From Heliocidaris erythrogramma (Eukaryota > Echinodermata > Echinoidea > Camarodonta > Echinometridae): a stretch of DNA of 64,000 nucleotides. Positions 1-12,312 of this stretch are shown piece after piece. The notes under the pieces were generated by a model, which worked only from the letters and a program-made list of their open reading frames with translations, made no database searches and was not told the DNA's origin. Within the stretch, counting starts at the first letter, position 1. The number at the start of each line of letters is the position of its first letter. Location: NCBI GenBank assembly GCA_025617745.1, contig CM046869.1:19980994-20044993 (forward strand), read 5' to 3'. A program made the position numbers and the translations under genes.

Positions 1-12
1 AACACACAGGTA

Positions 13-807
13 TTAAAGGGAAATTCCACCGATATCAACTTGGCTTTAAAAGAACCAGAACATTTAAAAAAAAACATAATAATATACAACATTTATAAAG
101 CCCTTAATACTATAAGCGAATGGAAAAGTAAAAGAATGGAAAGGAGAGAGAAAAGAGAAAAGAACATAAATGAACAAGTACATACAAAAATGTTTTACAA
201 CTACTATTACTACTACTACTACTGATACGATTGCCTAAAATTATAAGTTTTAAGGAGTGACTTGAATGACTCTATGGTGGAGGCCTGTTGAATATAAATA
301 GGAAAATTGTTCTGGAGTTTGGGGGAAAGAGAAGAGAATGCACGATCGCCATAACGAGTGCTGGTACGGGGTCTGGGAGATAACTGGAGATTTGCAGTGG
401 TGGCAGAACAGAGGCGACTAGTTGCTGAAGATACAGATGCTGAACAGAGAGAATCGGGGAATCTGATAACAAACATTAAAGTTATGAATTTCTGAATATG
501 TAATCAAGCAAACACAAATTGGCAACTCCGTGACGTGACGAGTTCATTTCCTATTTGCCCTGTACTTTTTAGAGAGAAAATTACCATTTTCTCTCTCAAA
601 AAATATGTTGTCATACATGCACCCTAGATATAATCATATAATCAGACATGTCATGGAGTTGCCAATTTGTGTTTGGTAGATTACAACTTTAAATATTCAT
701 AACTTTCTTTTTTCTTATCGGATTTGCTCAATCTTTCATTCATCTGTTTCTTTGATTTTCTGCTTCTTTTAAAACGCATTTAATACCAGGGTGGACTTTC
801 TCTTTAA
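13..807. mobile_element. TTAA-flanked miniature element, composite
   Basis: The left end (TTAAAGGGAAATTCCACC) and the reverse complement of the right end (TTAAAGAGAAAGTCCACC) are alike, and both carry TTAA. The right half (about 660-807) closely resembles the right half of the cleaner element at 23476-23655, so they are one family. The middle is longer than in that copy and holds a separate palindrome, so this is probably an element with a later insertion. No coding potential is seen. Confidence 0.45.
510..674. repeat. Inverted repeat inside the first TTAA element
   Basis: A 20-bp arm at 510-529 (AAACACAAATTGGCAACTCC) is matched exactly in reverse complement at 655-674. The 125-bp centre is AT-rich with a GAGAGAAAAT inverted pair. 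It could be a nested miniature transposon or a foldback arm of the host element. Confidence 0.6.
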
Positions 808-1689
808 GTGTGCTTAAGACCTTTGTTTCATGCATCCCCACTTGGCATTCGTTTAGTACACAGAAAACTGGCATACATGTGTGAATAAGCCCTTCATGTC
901 ATAGAAAACTAGAAAGAGGAAATAAATTATATTATGCATAATACATTAAAGATATTTAAAGACATGTGAAAGTTGGTGGAAAATGATTGATTGGTACGGA
1001 AGTAACAGTATCGCTCACGCTTCATAAAAGACTGTGATGACAAACGAACTGGGAAATTACTTTCACAGCTATGCTGGCAAATTATTCCTACATTAGCATC
1101 GATTGTAAACATAAAATACAAGAAATTTCAGAATATAACATTTGTGCTTTTTTTCATCAGATTAGTAAATGTCTGATGGCTAAGCTTTTATATTAGTTAC
1201 GTGAAAAGATTTGAATATTGATATGGAGACCAAGACTGTTGGACAATTCTTTTTAAAGGTCATATTTACTGAATAAACAGCAAATGGGGGTGGGGGCTCT
1301 AAAATCCATCCAACACAACACAGTCATCAAACCCCAGACTAAAACATTGATAAGGCTCATATGAACACTGAGAAAGTTGAAATCTACACAAATCTAATTT
1401 TAAAATTCTTAAATAAAAAAACGAACAAAAAATAAAACGGGGTTCAGATTTTACGTACAATGGTTAATTCAACCTGTTGAAATCTAATTTGACTTTGGTA
1501 TGTAAAAATAATTTCATAGGCCCCAGCCTTATCTTGGTACATGTAGTTTAAACTGACAAATGTGCCACTACAAATGTTTTTGTTTTTTTTCTACAGTGAT
1601 TTTGGAAATTGAAGTGTACACACAGACAAAATAGTCACTATCTTACATGTATATGTACATGTAGATGTAAAATATAGGGGGTACTCGTT

Positions 1690-1934
1690 TTTTCTGAAGG
1701 TTCATAATTCCGAAGGTTCGTAATTCCGAAACGCAAATTTCCCATAGCAATGGGTTCATGATTCTGAAAAATGAAATAGGGTTCATAATTCCGAACATCT
1801 GAAGCATTACTCCGAAAGTTTGTTATTCTGAAGGTTCCTAATTCCGAAAATGTTTTATTTTCAGAATTCCAAACCTTCAGAATTTTCGGAATTACGAACC
1901 CTATTTCATTTTCGGAATTACGAACCTTCACAAA
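1690..1934. mobile_element. Foldback repeat of the GTAATTCCGAA family, copy 1
   Basis: The motif GGTTCRTAATTCCGAA recurs about six times in direct orientation in the left half, and its reverse complement (TTCGGAATTACGAACC) occurs in the right half, so the block is an imperfect foldback. The sub-sequence around 1725-1765 (AAATTTCCCATAGCAATGGG) is recognisable again near 21485, which shows a dispersed family. No coding function is seen. Confidence 0.55.
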
Positions 1935-2483
1935 AAAGGAAATGTAATCATACATATTGTAGGAAATAATATTACTTCATTAATTTGAATGTTGGCCATC
2001 TTGCTGTCTATTTAGTTTGGATTGAATTTGAACATACAGGTATAACCTCCCCCTTCACAAAAAAAGAAATGCAAAAGAAAAAATGAATAGTATAGCTTTA
2101 ACATGACTTAAAGGGAGTGGCAAGTCGTAATCCATGGGCCTGATCAGTTGGCCTGACTCGGGGAAATTCGGATACAATCAGGTCCAATCGTGCGCTACCG
2201 AAGGAATGTTATTGCCGAATTCCTCGCTTGATCGTGAACTCGAATCCCTACATACGTAACCGACCAATGAGATTCAAATACTGGAATAAAGAATGCGCGA
2301 TCTTGTTTACTCAAATTTGGGTCAATGTGCGAACTTTTATTAGCTGCGCGCGATAAATTGAAGTCGCTTTGAACTTTGATCCAGAGAAAGGAGCAGCCAA
2401 CTGTAAAACTGCCCATAGATAGCGACTTGTCGCTCCCTTTAAGAGAAGGATTTGGCTTTACTCATACTCATCAGACTAGCCCT

Positions 2484-2623
2484 GGGGAGCGTTTCATCAA
2501 GCGTTTTGTCAGTGATATTTACCAACAATTGTTATAAGCTACTGAAATCCTTGCATCTGATTGGCTGAAAGCAAATTTGCCGGTAAAAATCACTGACAAA
2601 ACGCTTGATGAAACGCTTCCCAG
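2484..2623. mobile_element. 140-bp MITE, copy 1 (GGGGAGCGTTTCATCAAG ends)
   Basis: Inverted termini of about 33 bp begin GGGGAGCGTTTCATCAAGCG on the left and have the same sequence, with one base changed, on the right. A second copy lies at 9396-9535 with the same internal sequence (around GCATCTGATTGGCTGA). Two full-length copies in one intron make the boundaries reliable to a few bases. Confidence 0.85.
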
Positions 2624-5600
2624 ATCTCTCGCCATCTAAGAATATGTCTTAAATCTTATAGACTAATACTTGATCATCTCAATAGATTTCATGAGCTGAT
2701 ATCATCCTTATCTACACCGAGATCAATGAAGAAACAAAATGTGACATCCTGATTACACTGTGCACAGTGCATGACTCACTCTCAGGGTATTCTTTTTCAC
2801 TTTGACAGTGACTTTGTTACTCTGTACACAAATAACTGACAAGTTTCAGTTTTGCCCTATAAATATACCTTTACATGTAATTTAAATGCTCATTGAGAGC
2901 ACTGCTCTTATGACAAAAATGATGATATACAATGAATGCTTCAGGTAATAATATCTTCATGCAATCAAACACTCTCAATGTAAATGTAGTTTCTAATACC
3001 CTCATATTATCTCGATATACTATTAGAAACAATTTTTATGAGATCGTGTGTATGAAAGACACCAAGCTTTTCACTCAAGAGGAAAATTTACATCAAGCAA
3101 TGTCATATTTGGCATATTTGGCATATGAGGCTGGGGGCTGTAGCTTCTTTTTGTTTTTGCTTGGAAAATTACAAACAAAAAGATCTGCCCCTCTTGTGAC
3201 AAATGTGCCGTAATCTTATGATCATATAGGGATTTTCTACATCTGAACATTATGCTTTAGACCATATAAAGCCACCCCCTACCCTCAAAACACAAAAAAC
3301 AATCATCAACAACAAACTATACAACGTATAAAATTTATGAAAATCAAAAAGTATGTTTGCTGTGTCAGTCATATGAATTGAAAGTTTGAAACAACGTGTC
3401 TCTCGCATGTTCACAAAAATGGGCGTAGCTACACGTACATACTGTACAAGTACCCTTGTTACAGTAGGCCTACATACATGTTATGACATGATGGCTATTT
3501 AGTGGGCCAGTTTCTTTGTTTTGTAAATGGATAGCAGGTATTATTTCCTGAGCCTATCAATTTCTACGGCTGGCTTGCAGCTAGGTAACCTAATAGACTA
3601 CTATTTCCTGTATTAACGGTTAACCATGCCATCAGAAAAATATTTAGGCCTATAACATTACATGTATGAATACAGAAGCTCAGATATTTGCTCTTTTCAA
3701 GAAAGCAGAGAGTTTAACAGTCATGTTCATGAACATAAACATATGTAGGGGGCAACATGCTTCTGAGCCATATTTATTTTTATATTTTTCAGGGATCAAA
3801 AATCAAAATCTGGCCTGTAGTGAGGTGAAAAATCAACAGGTTAAGTAGATATTTATTTAGTGCTCACAGATCAGACCCTTAATAATGCAATGTGTAATTG
3901 GACTGAAAGCGTCAGAGCTAGAGAGCACGGGAGAGCATAGAGCTAGATAGAGCTAGATTGGAAGTGCGAGAGTGTGAGATAGAAGATCGAGAGATAATTA
4001 TTACTGCAACAGGAGGGGCATTGAGGGGGTATGAATAATGAATTTACACATTGTGTTCTGCTGCGAGTCTATCTGATTGCGACGAGCGACTGGAAAGTGT
4101 GAATATCGTACGATGCATGCCACCTTGACATAGTTGGCTTGTGGAGTGCAAGGAATACGTTCCAATTGAAACATGCTCTCCGCAAAGAGCAAAGGGTTTG
4201 GAGCAGCTTCATGAACAGCTGTTTGACCTGTTGGAAAGGTGCTTTTGTTAACAATGACTACTCAATACATTCATGTTGAATAGAACAACATGACTTAACG
4301 TGTCTTCTTTTCCAGTTTATGATTGCATGTTACAACATGTACATTTGTACTAAACATTTCAGGAAATTTACCTACATATATGGTATACAAGGGTTACTTG
4401 AACTTGACACATTTTTTCACTTGCTGCTTCGCCAAAATGACAACTAAAACATATAGGCAAGCTACAGGCACATGTCGCTATTAGGGCATACAAATTCACC
4501 GAGCAATTCCAAGTCAAAAATATATTTCTTTTTTAACAAATTGTTGTACATCCAGCAGAAGATTGACAGATATAAATGAGTTCAATAGATTTATTACCAT
4601 ACAGTACTCGGCATCATAATTGAAAAAGCAGGTTTGTAACACAAAAAATTGAAAGCAGCCATATTTTTTTTCAGAGCACATCAAAAATCGTCATATTACC
4701 TTCACATAAAGAACTAATCCTGATTCTTTATTGAATTCTCCTACAGCATAGTGGGAAAACGTATATTTCTCTATAATTATGCCTAAAGTGTTTGTTCACA
4801 CTTAATTCATTACCTATTTTATGCCAATTGTATGACTGATCATATGAAGCACAGTTTATTTTCCATCTGAATTTATGGAGGTTGCATCGCAGTAAAACAC
4901 TGCATGTTCCATATTAGAGTGATTTGGTACCTTTGTAGAGGCTATCAGTGTATGTAATATGGTGTAAAAATGAAGCCCACGGGGAAAAAAGCACTTCAAA
5001 ATCATATCCTTCACAGAAGTAAACATATGCGAGTGACTGGAAATGCCAGACCCATTTTCCCCCATAGACTCAGTGTTAGACTATGGCCATACGCTTTCGT
5101 AAATGGGAGTATTCAGTCACAGATAGCTAATAATATAGCATTATATATTTGAAAACCTTTCTGGCTATTTATTTATCCTTCTGAACATCATTATACAAGA
5201 CAGATATCAAAATTCAACAATTTATTAAATCAAGCCTTCACAAAGTTACCGAATCCCTTGAAACTCAGGATGCACTTTTCTGATGTGTAAACAGTTCAAC
5301 AGAGGACCCACAGTACTTTCTATGCATGCATTCCAATAAAGCCCCAAGTGACATTAATTTTGACTAGCAGCATGTAGGGACATCGCACGGATCATTACCT
5401 CTCATCATCTTTAGACTGTCATCCCATTTCAAACCACTGATATCTTCCCCAGCCACTCTCATTACGCTAATGAACAATTTGAGACGGGTCACAGCCTTCT
5501 ATTTCTCCCAACCATACATCGTCGACTTTTCGTCCTATACATCGCCTCTAAGAAGCCTCACTCACATGCGACACCATAAATCGCCTCCAAAAGAAAATGC

Positions 5601-8461
5601 CACAGAGATATAAAATAACATTATAGTGTGCTTCATATTTTTTGTATCATATAAAACAAAGAAGTGCACAAGGGGCCTTTATTTTGCATAGCTACTTCTT
5701 TTCACCTTAGCCATCCATCTATAGTCCCCCCATCAGAAGAAATAAATGAGTCTTGAAGTTTTTCCCCATTTTCAGATCAAAATTATTTTTCAAGTGTGAA
5801 ATACAGCTCTTTTCATAGATTTTCTTCAGGAAAATGCAAGATTTTCCTGTATGCTGGACTGCTAGTGCATACATGCATCTTTCCTATACATCCCATTGAT
5901 TTTAGATTTTAAAAAGAACAATGTGCGTAGATCATAAATATACCAACAAGAAGACATGTCATGTCATGTCGGTCACACATACTTTTTCGATTCCTGGTGA
6001 TCCATAACCAAAAATATCAGGGCCCTTAATTGTGCATCTTTTTTGACATCCATCGTGATATACTGGGGATAATCTGGATCAGACCCCCAAAAGTGCTGAA
6101 GCTAGTTTATGTAATCCCCTGATATACAAACATTATTATAATCAACAATTCAACATGTACACATTTTAGATTGATGAATACAGAACCCCCCCCCCCCCCT
6201 CCCCCACCTCCCAATGATGCAACATGACTATCTGTACACTCAAGACCTGGGGCTCAAGCTCTACCATCTGGAAGTCACACTCCACTACTCCTCACCTACA
6301 ACATCTCAACAGGAATTCTCATCATACCATCATCTTGTTGGCATAGCGATGGATGGATGTGCAACATCAACTTTCCTGCCAGGACGATCAATCTAACATT
6401 CTAACACGAAGCAAGGAGATTTGTATGTGACACAAGCATCAACATGGAACATACTTCATCCTTTCAAGATCACAGAAATGGGTCAACCCGGTACCAGCTT
6501 CAACTGATCTCAGAGATCAGCTTCATGAGATGATGATTGACGGTGATTTATAAGGGGGGAAAAAGTTAGAATTCAGCAAAATGCTTCAAACGTGCATGCA
6601 ATCTACAGTAATATGAATTGTGAAAGACTCAGCATTTTAATTTTGTACAAACCTAAACTCCATCAAGTGTAAATTGTTGGACAAAATGATGGAAAGTTTG
6701 AAAGCAATGCAATGGTAATTACACTCATTGAAAGGGGTGATGCTCTCTTTTCTTGAATAGAGCTCTGTTTTCACGTGGCAGGTAAGCAAAACTATCATGC
6801 CTTAGGCCTACTTCTTATAATTATGTCCAAATAAGAAATAACATTTGCACATAATTAAGCACTATAGAAATGTAAGTAATATTGTTATTATAATCATTAT
6901 TATTTCACTTTATTATATATTTTATTATAGTTATATAACTCTCTCCCATACTTTTGAACTACAGCCCTTCAAAAATTTATTCAGTTGTTTTTTGACCGTA
7001 AATTCATAACAAAAAAATCCCCAGATTTTTTATACAAAAAGCACAATTTTATGAAGAAATGTTTTGATGGTGTTCCATTTGTCTACATGTAAAGGCTAAA
7101 GTGCCATTGATCGATTACTTTAAACTACTTCAAATGTTTTCTTTTCAAGGAATACAGGATGAACTGTTGCTGTTAGTTGCTTGAAACCGAGCCAGATCGA
7201 GACACAGCTAGAGAGTAGAGACCTTGTGCAATGGATGCATGCACATAGATCACCGAGTTAAACGCAACCAGGCAGGAAATAATACGGACATGCCGGTATG
7301 ACACATACACTTCCTTCAAAAATTCCTTTCCCGAGGATCCCTATCAGGCCGAAATATGACTTTCACTTGTAGGATAAAGTTCAACAGTTAGACAGGATTC
7401 AACACTAACAGGTTCGGTACCAATGAATCCCCTGAAGTACCACTCACTCAGGACCCCAGAACTTTCTCAATTTTCACAGGAATTCAGTTACAGATAGCCC
7501 CCGGATGGTCACTCCAGACCCCAAATGAAAAAAAAGTTAATGCAAAACCACACACTTTGCGACGTAACTTTCGAGAATTGGCTCTATCATGGAAGAAACT
7601 GTAGTGAATAACAAAAATTCAATGTTGTGTTTCGATCACTCAGTGGCATGAAACTTTCAGCCTCTCAGAAATTTTTGATCATGCAAAGTTTCTGTTTTTA
7701 CATTTAAGTGTGCAGCAATGATTTAGGACCTCAAAAATAATACCTTATGTTCTATTACGCAATATAGCAGCTTTCATGTCATCAAAACTTCCCAGAAACA
7801 TACCAAGAAGCATTTCACAATTTCGTTCTGAAAAGCTGAAAATAATAATCCAAATTCTTCCCCGAATCATGAAAATTGCAAGTGAAAGTAAAACAAAAGT
7901 TACCGGTGCTTATTTAGCCTTGAACAAATTTTTGTGTAGCACTGACAGGAAGGATATATGTAGGCCTACTCTGAATCAATACAGTGAATTTGTTTTTGTT
8001 ATATGCATACACTACACTGCAAAACTTTCTCCTGTATGTTCTATCATACATGTACATCCCAGAAAAGGTGAAGTTGGAGCAGATTTTATTTGCAGGAAAT
8101 TTTATCCTGCAGGTACAGGTACAACTTCTGGGAGAAACTAAGAATTTACACATTTTGGTCTGGGTCAACCTCAGGAAGTTCTCCACAGGTCAAGCTGGGA
8201 TATACAGGTAGTTTGAAAGGTTAGCAGGCACTTTATTAGCCTTTCAATCTTGTCAGTAATCAGGGGGCTCATCTCAAAGCTAAAACATAAATGTACCTCC
8301 ATGTTGTACATACACGTCTAAGCAATGAGTATATTTCTCAAACTTGATCTCTTAAATTTCTTACAATAACTGTAAGTTTTAAAAAAATGGTGGGGCCTGG
8401 GGTTAATGGCCCCCTTGTAATAAAGGCTCCTGAAAGTCCAATTTCTCATTAAGTAAAATCA

Positions 8462-8692
<231 letters not shown>

Positions 8693-8898
8693 TTAAGTAT
8701 GGATTATGAAGGGGTCACACCTTTGTGTATTTGCTTGCATATTGCCCAAACGCAGACATAGGCAGTCATACCCAATAAAGCCCAATGAAACGTGCTCACT
8801 ACGTACTCAATACGCAGACTAGCGCACAGGCCTGCATTAGTTGCTCGCTAGAATGTGAGGAGAGGAGGAATGTCTGAGAGAACATATTCTTTTACAGG

Positions 8899-9173
8899 TA
8901 ATTCCATAAATAAGGGAGCCAATTTGTGACATTTTTGGTGTCCCTTTTACATATGAAACCCACATGTTTTTAGGGCTCATAATGAAAACATCAATAGCAG
9001 AGTGAGATTGTAAAGTGATCTCCAAGCATAATGTTGCATTGTCATGCTTAGAATCACCTTACAATCGTACTGCACTATTTGAGTCTTTACTCAGAGCCAC
9101 ACAACCATGTGGGTTTCATATGTAAAAGGGACACCAAAAATGTCACAAATTGGCTCCCTTATTTATGGAATTA
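8899..9173. mobile_element. 275-bp foldback MITE
   Basis: Termini of about 67 bp are near-perfect inverted repeats starting TAATTCCATAAATAAGGGAG. The remaining interior is itself imperfectly palindromic (GATTGTAAAGTGAT against ATCACCTTACAATC), so almost the whole element could form one long hairpin. No open frame of interest is seen. Confidence 0.85.
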
Positions 9174-9395
9174 AACACATAATTAATGGCTCTGAACAAA
9201 TAACATTTTCTTTAAGCTGTACCTACACTACAGTGACCGCACTGATTTAAACACACCATTACAAATGGATTATTTCTACAGGTTTACATGTGGGTCCTAC
9301 ATGTACATGTACATAATTACAGGTCTAACATAATGCATGTGGGCCTGCATGTACATGTGTTGTACAGATGTAACCACAGGGATACATGTCAACTC

Positions 9396-9535
9396 CTGGG
9401 GAGCGTTTCATCAAGTGTTTTGTTAGTGATTTTTACCGACAACTGTTATAAGCTACTGAAATCCTTGCATCTGATTGGCTGAGAGCAAATCTGTCGGTAA
9501 AAATCACTGACCAAACATTTGATGAAACGCTCCCC
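9396..9535. mobile_element. 140-bp MITE, copy 2
   Basis: Same termini and core as the element at 2484-2623 (GGGGAGCGTTTCATCAAG, then AGCTACTGAAATCCTTGC, then the inverted end). The two copies differ at scattered positions, as expected for separate old insertions. Confidence 0.85.
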
Positions 9536-9844
9536 TGCTGGAGTTCATGGTTACAATGGAGGTAATCTATAAATTCATTCATTTCAATATTACAGGCCAT
9601 GTCCTATTCAAGTTTACCTACAGGTGTAGATTTCTTTGATTTCTACTTCATGCAGTCTTCATCTCACAGTTACAAAATAGATTTCACATATAAACATGTA
9701 CATTATACATGTAGATACACGAACATGTACGGAGTACATGTTCTATAACAAAGCCCAAGAGCACTAAACGATCAGTCCACATGGAAATCCTCTCCCTGTC
9801 CCCCGCTCCCACCCCCCCCCCCCCATAAAAAAAATTGACATCCA

Positions 9845-9972
9845 TCTAAATACCCCCTTTCTGCTTCTCTCTTCCTCTCCCTCACCCTCTCTCCACTCCC
9901 CTTCTCTCCCCTCACCCTCTCTCCCCTCCCCTTCTCTCCCCTCCCCTTCTCTCTCTCTCTCTCTCTCTCTCT
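9845..9972 (+). repeat. Pyrimidine tract, CCCTCTCTCC/CT repeats
   Basis: A C+T-only stretch with CCCTTCTCTCC units ends in (CT)n at about 9950-9972. A poly-C run lies just before it near 9815. Another poly-C plus CT tract lies at 11405-11470 in this intron. Confidence 0.8.
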
Positions 9973-11200
9973 CTAATCTTTACACATCCATCTACAGTAT
10001 ATGCATACATCTCTTCATCCCTGGTTCATCCTTTTTCTGGCATTAATTCCTAATTTGTCATTGGAATCATCCACTCGCCTCCTATCACTTAATTTCATCA
10101 CCAAATCACATTCCTACAGTTCATTTCATCACAGAGACCCCCTCGATGCATTGTTCTGCTAATAAGCAATATATATTCATTAAATTCATTTGAAACCTAA
10201 ATTGAGTTGGAATCCAATTTGTTTTAACTGAAAAAGAAATGGAGGGGGGGGGGGGGAATACTATGCATGTGTTAGTGCATAGGATATGACTGGCTATTTC
10301 ATCTATTTTTTTAATTATGACAATCTTATGTAAACACTACAATATGTACGGAGAAATACAGCGTACATGTAGTTTCTCTCAGAGAGGGGGACTTTTATCA
10401 ATCTGTTTTCATCACTGAAAATTTGTGAGCAATTTGTGATCTCCATGTCTGTACACAAGTAAATGAATAGATTTAATGGTCAACGACATATATATGTACT
10501 TCAGAAAAAAAGACATTTATTTTTTTCATTTTTTAATCAGGGCACTTCACTTACATATCTATGGTCCACGGGTAGAGGAAGGGCATACATGTACATATGC
10601 ATACAATGTAGGCATTGCATGATCTTGCAATACATCGTCTTTATGTAAATGTATGAACGCAGCATCGTACATGTACATGTATATGTAGACAAAGCATCAT
10701 CGGGTCTAAATGTCAGACTAGCACAGTGATGAGCAGCCTGGGAGCGAGAGGGATTATCATTTGATATTACAGTAATGAGAGGTATTACAGACAGTTCATT
10801 TACATCTCACTAGTCCAGGGGTAAGTGGAGGGGCGTAAATAATACATGTGTAGGTGCTTCATGTAAATGTGCTGTATACATGTACATGAAAGTGGAATGG
10901 CAGGCATTCCCTGACGGTACATTACAGTGTACATATACAATGCAATGAGCATATTTGCAAAATGTAATCTGCATACATGTACATGTAAACATATATGTTT
11001 ATGTGCTTGTACAGTCTTATTTTGACTTTTGGTGAACAAAACGAAAGCTACATAAGTGTCAATGCTTTTTTCTTCTGTGTTTTCAATTGGAGGTTGGCAC
11101 AGGAGTGTTAGGTAATATGCACATACGTGTACAATAAGGCCGTAGTGTTTCAATTTTTGTGAAAAGACACAAAAAATAACCCAGAATTCCGGATACCTGG

Positions 11201-11340
11201 GCATTGTTTCACAAAACCTTCATGAGACTAAGTTCTCTGACATCTCATGTTGGAACCTCCCCCCCCCCCCCCCCCCCCCACATTTTTTTTTTGCAATGAG
11301 ATGTCAGTGACAGTTCCATGTACATGTATGATTGTTTCAT
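11201..11340. repeat. Imperfect palindromic element (TTTCA..ACTTCATGAG type)
   Basis: The left arm reads CATTGTTTCACAAAACCTTC and then CTCTGACATCTCA. The right arm reads GAGATGTCAGTGACAG and then GATTGTTTCATAAAATG. The centre is a poly-C/poly-T run. The layout and words match the element at 26692-26825 (TTTCATCAAAC, AAGTTCGCTGACATCC), which suggests one diverged family. Confidence 0.5.
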
Positions 11341-11503
11341 AAAATGCTGCCCTGGACTCATGTCTTTATCACTGTGAAAGTTCTTTTACAAGGCTACCAT
11401 CTCACCCCCCCCCCCCCCTTCTCTCTCTCTCTCTATCTCTCTCTCTTTCTCTCTCTCTCTCCTCCCCCTCTCCCATTTGAATTGCTTTCCAACTCCACTC
11501 AAG

Positions 11504-11619
11504 CATGGGCGCCAATCCTCACAGGAATTCTATTCAAGTGGGGGGGGGGGACACCCCATTGTTGCATCCAGGTGTGTCCCCCCACTTGAATAGAATTCCT
11601 GTGAGGATTGGCGCCCATG
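11504..11619. mobile_element. 116-bp hAT-like MITE with 8-bp TSD
   Basis: A near-perfect foldback with arms of about 46 bp that begin CATGGGCGCCAATCCTCACA. It is flanked on both sides by the 8-bp direct repeat CACTCAAG (11496-11503 and 11620-11627). An 8-bp duplication is typical of hAT transposases. The central loop is a G-run plus a short unique piece. The boundaries are precise. Confidence 0.85.
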
Positions 11620-12244
11620 CACTCAAGAGAGCTTTACAGTAAAAATTGACCTAAAGTACTTTTTTTTAATCACACAGTCACTGCCACTGCCTGTCACAGC
11701 ATGGGAGTCCTAAATTAATATCCCATTATCCTTATCAGCCCTGCATAGCATTAGTGTGCATTTCAACACCTCACCACCCTTTCTACTACACACAGGTGTT
11801 GAACACAGAAGGCCAACACGAGCCTGTGGGAATATATTGTGTCCGATACTCTTAAGATACATGTATGCAGAGTGTATGGCAGCCTGCATTGTACGCCTTC
11901 TTGTAACATCTGTTGAAACGCTTACAGTTGACAGAGTTCAAATGCAGTAAGCTAGATCAATCACAGCTTATTAGAGGTACATTACAATGCACATGGATGT
12001 ATACAAATGTCTTGAAGACAAGATGGAGTTGACTCTACATGTAGGCCGAATTGTGCACAAATTTATGAACCCTGCATTTATTCAGTTCAGATACATGCAT
12101 GCGGCCTACTTCTCTCCTAATCCTATACATGTAGCGTCATGGTAAAATGACAGTGTGTGCTAATCATCGGTTTTTGGGTTGGTTGAGTTACATGATACAT
12201 ATTGAGGGTTAGCATGCATAAGTATACTTTCTAGAGGGGCATCG

Positions 12245-12312
12245 ATGGGGGAAGAGGGAAGGGGGAAGGGGGAAGAGGGAAGAGGGAAGGGGGAAGGGGG
12301 AAGGGGAAGGTG
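12245..12312 (+). repeat. Purine minisatellite (GGGGGAA/GAGGGAA)
   Basis: Seven- to fourteen-base units of GAGGGAA and GGGGGAA are repeated without a pyrimidine for about 60 bases. A poly-pyrimidine run (CCCCTTCCCCC) follows about 70 bases later at 12386-12412. Confidence 0.8.
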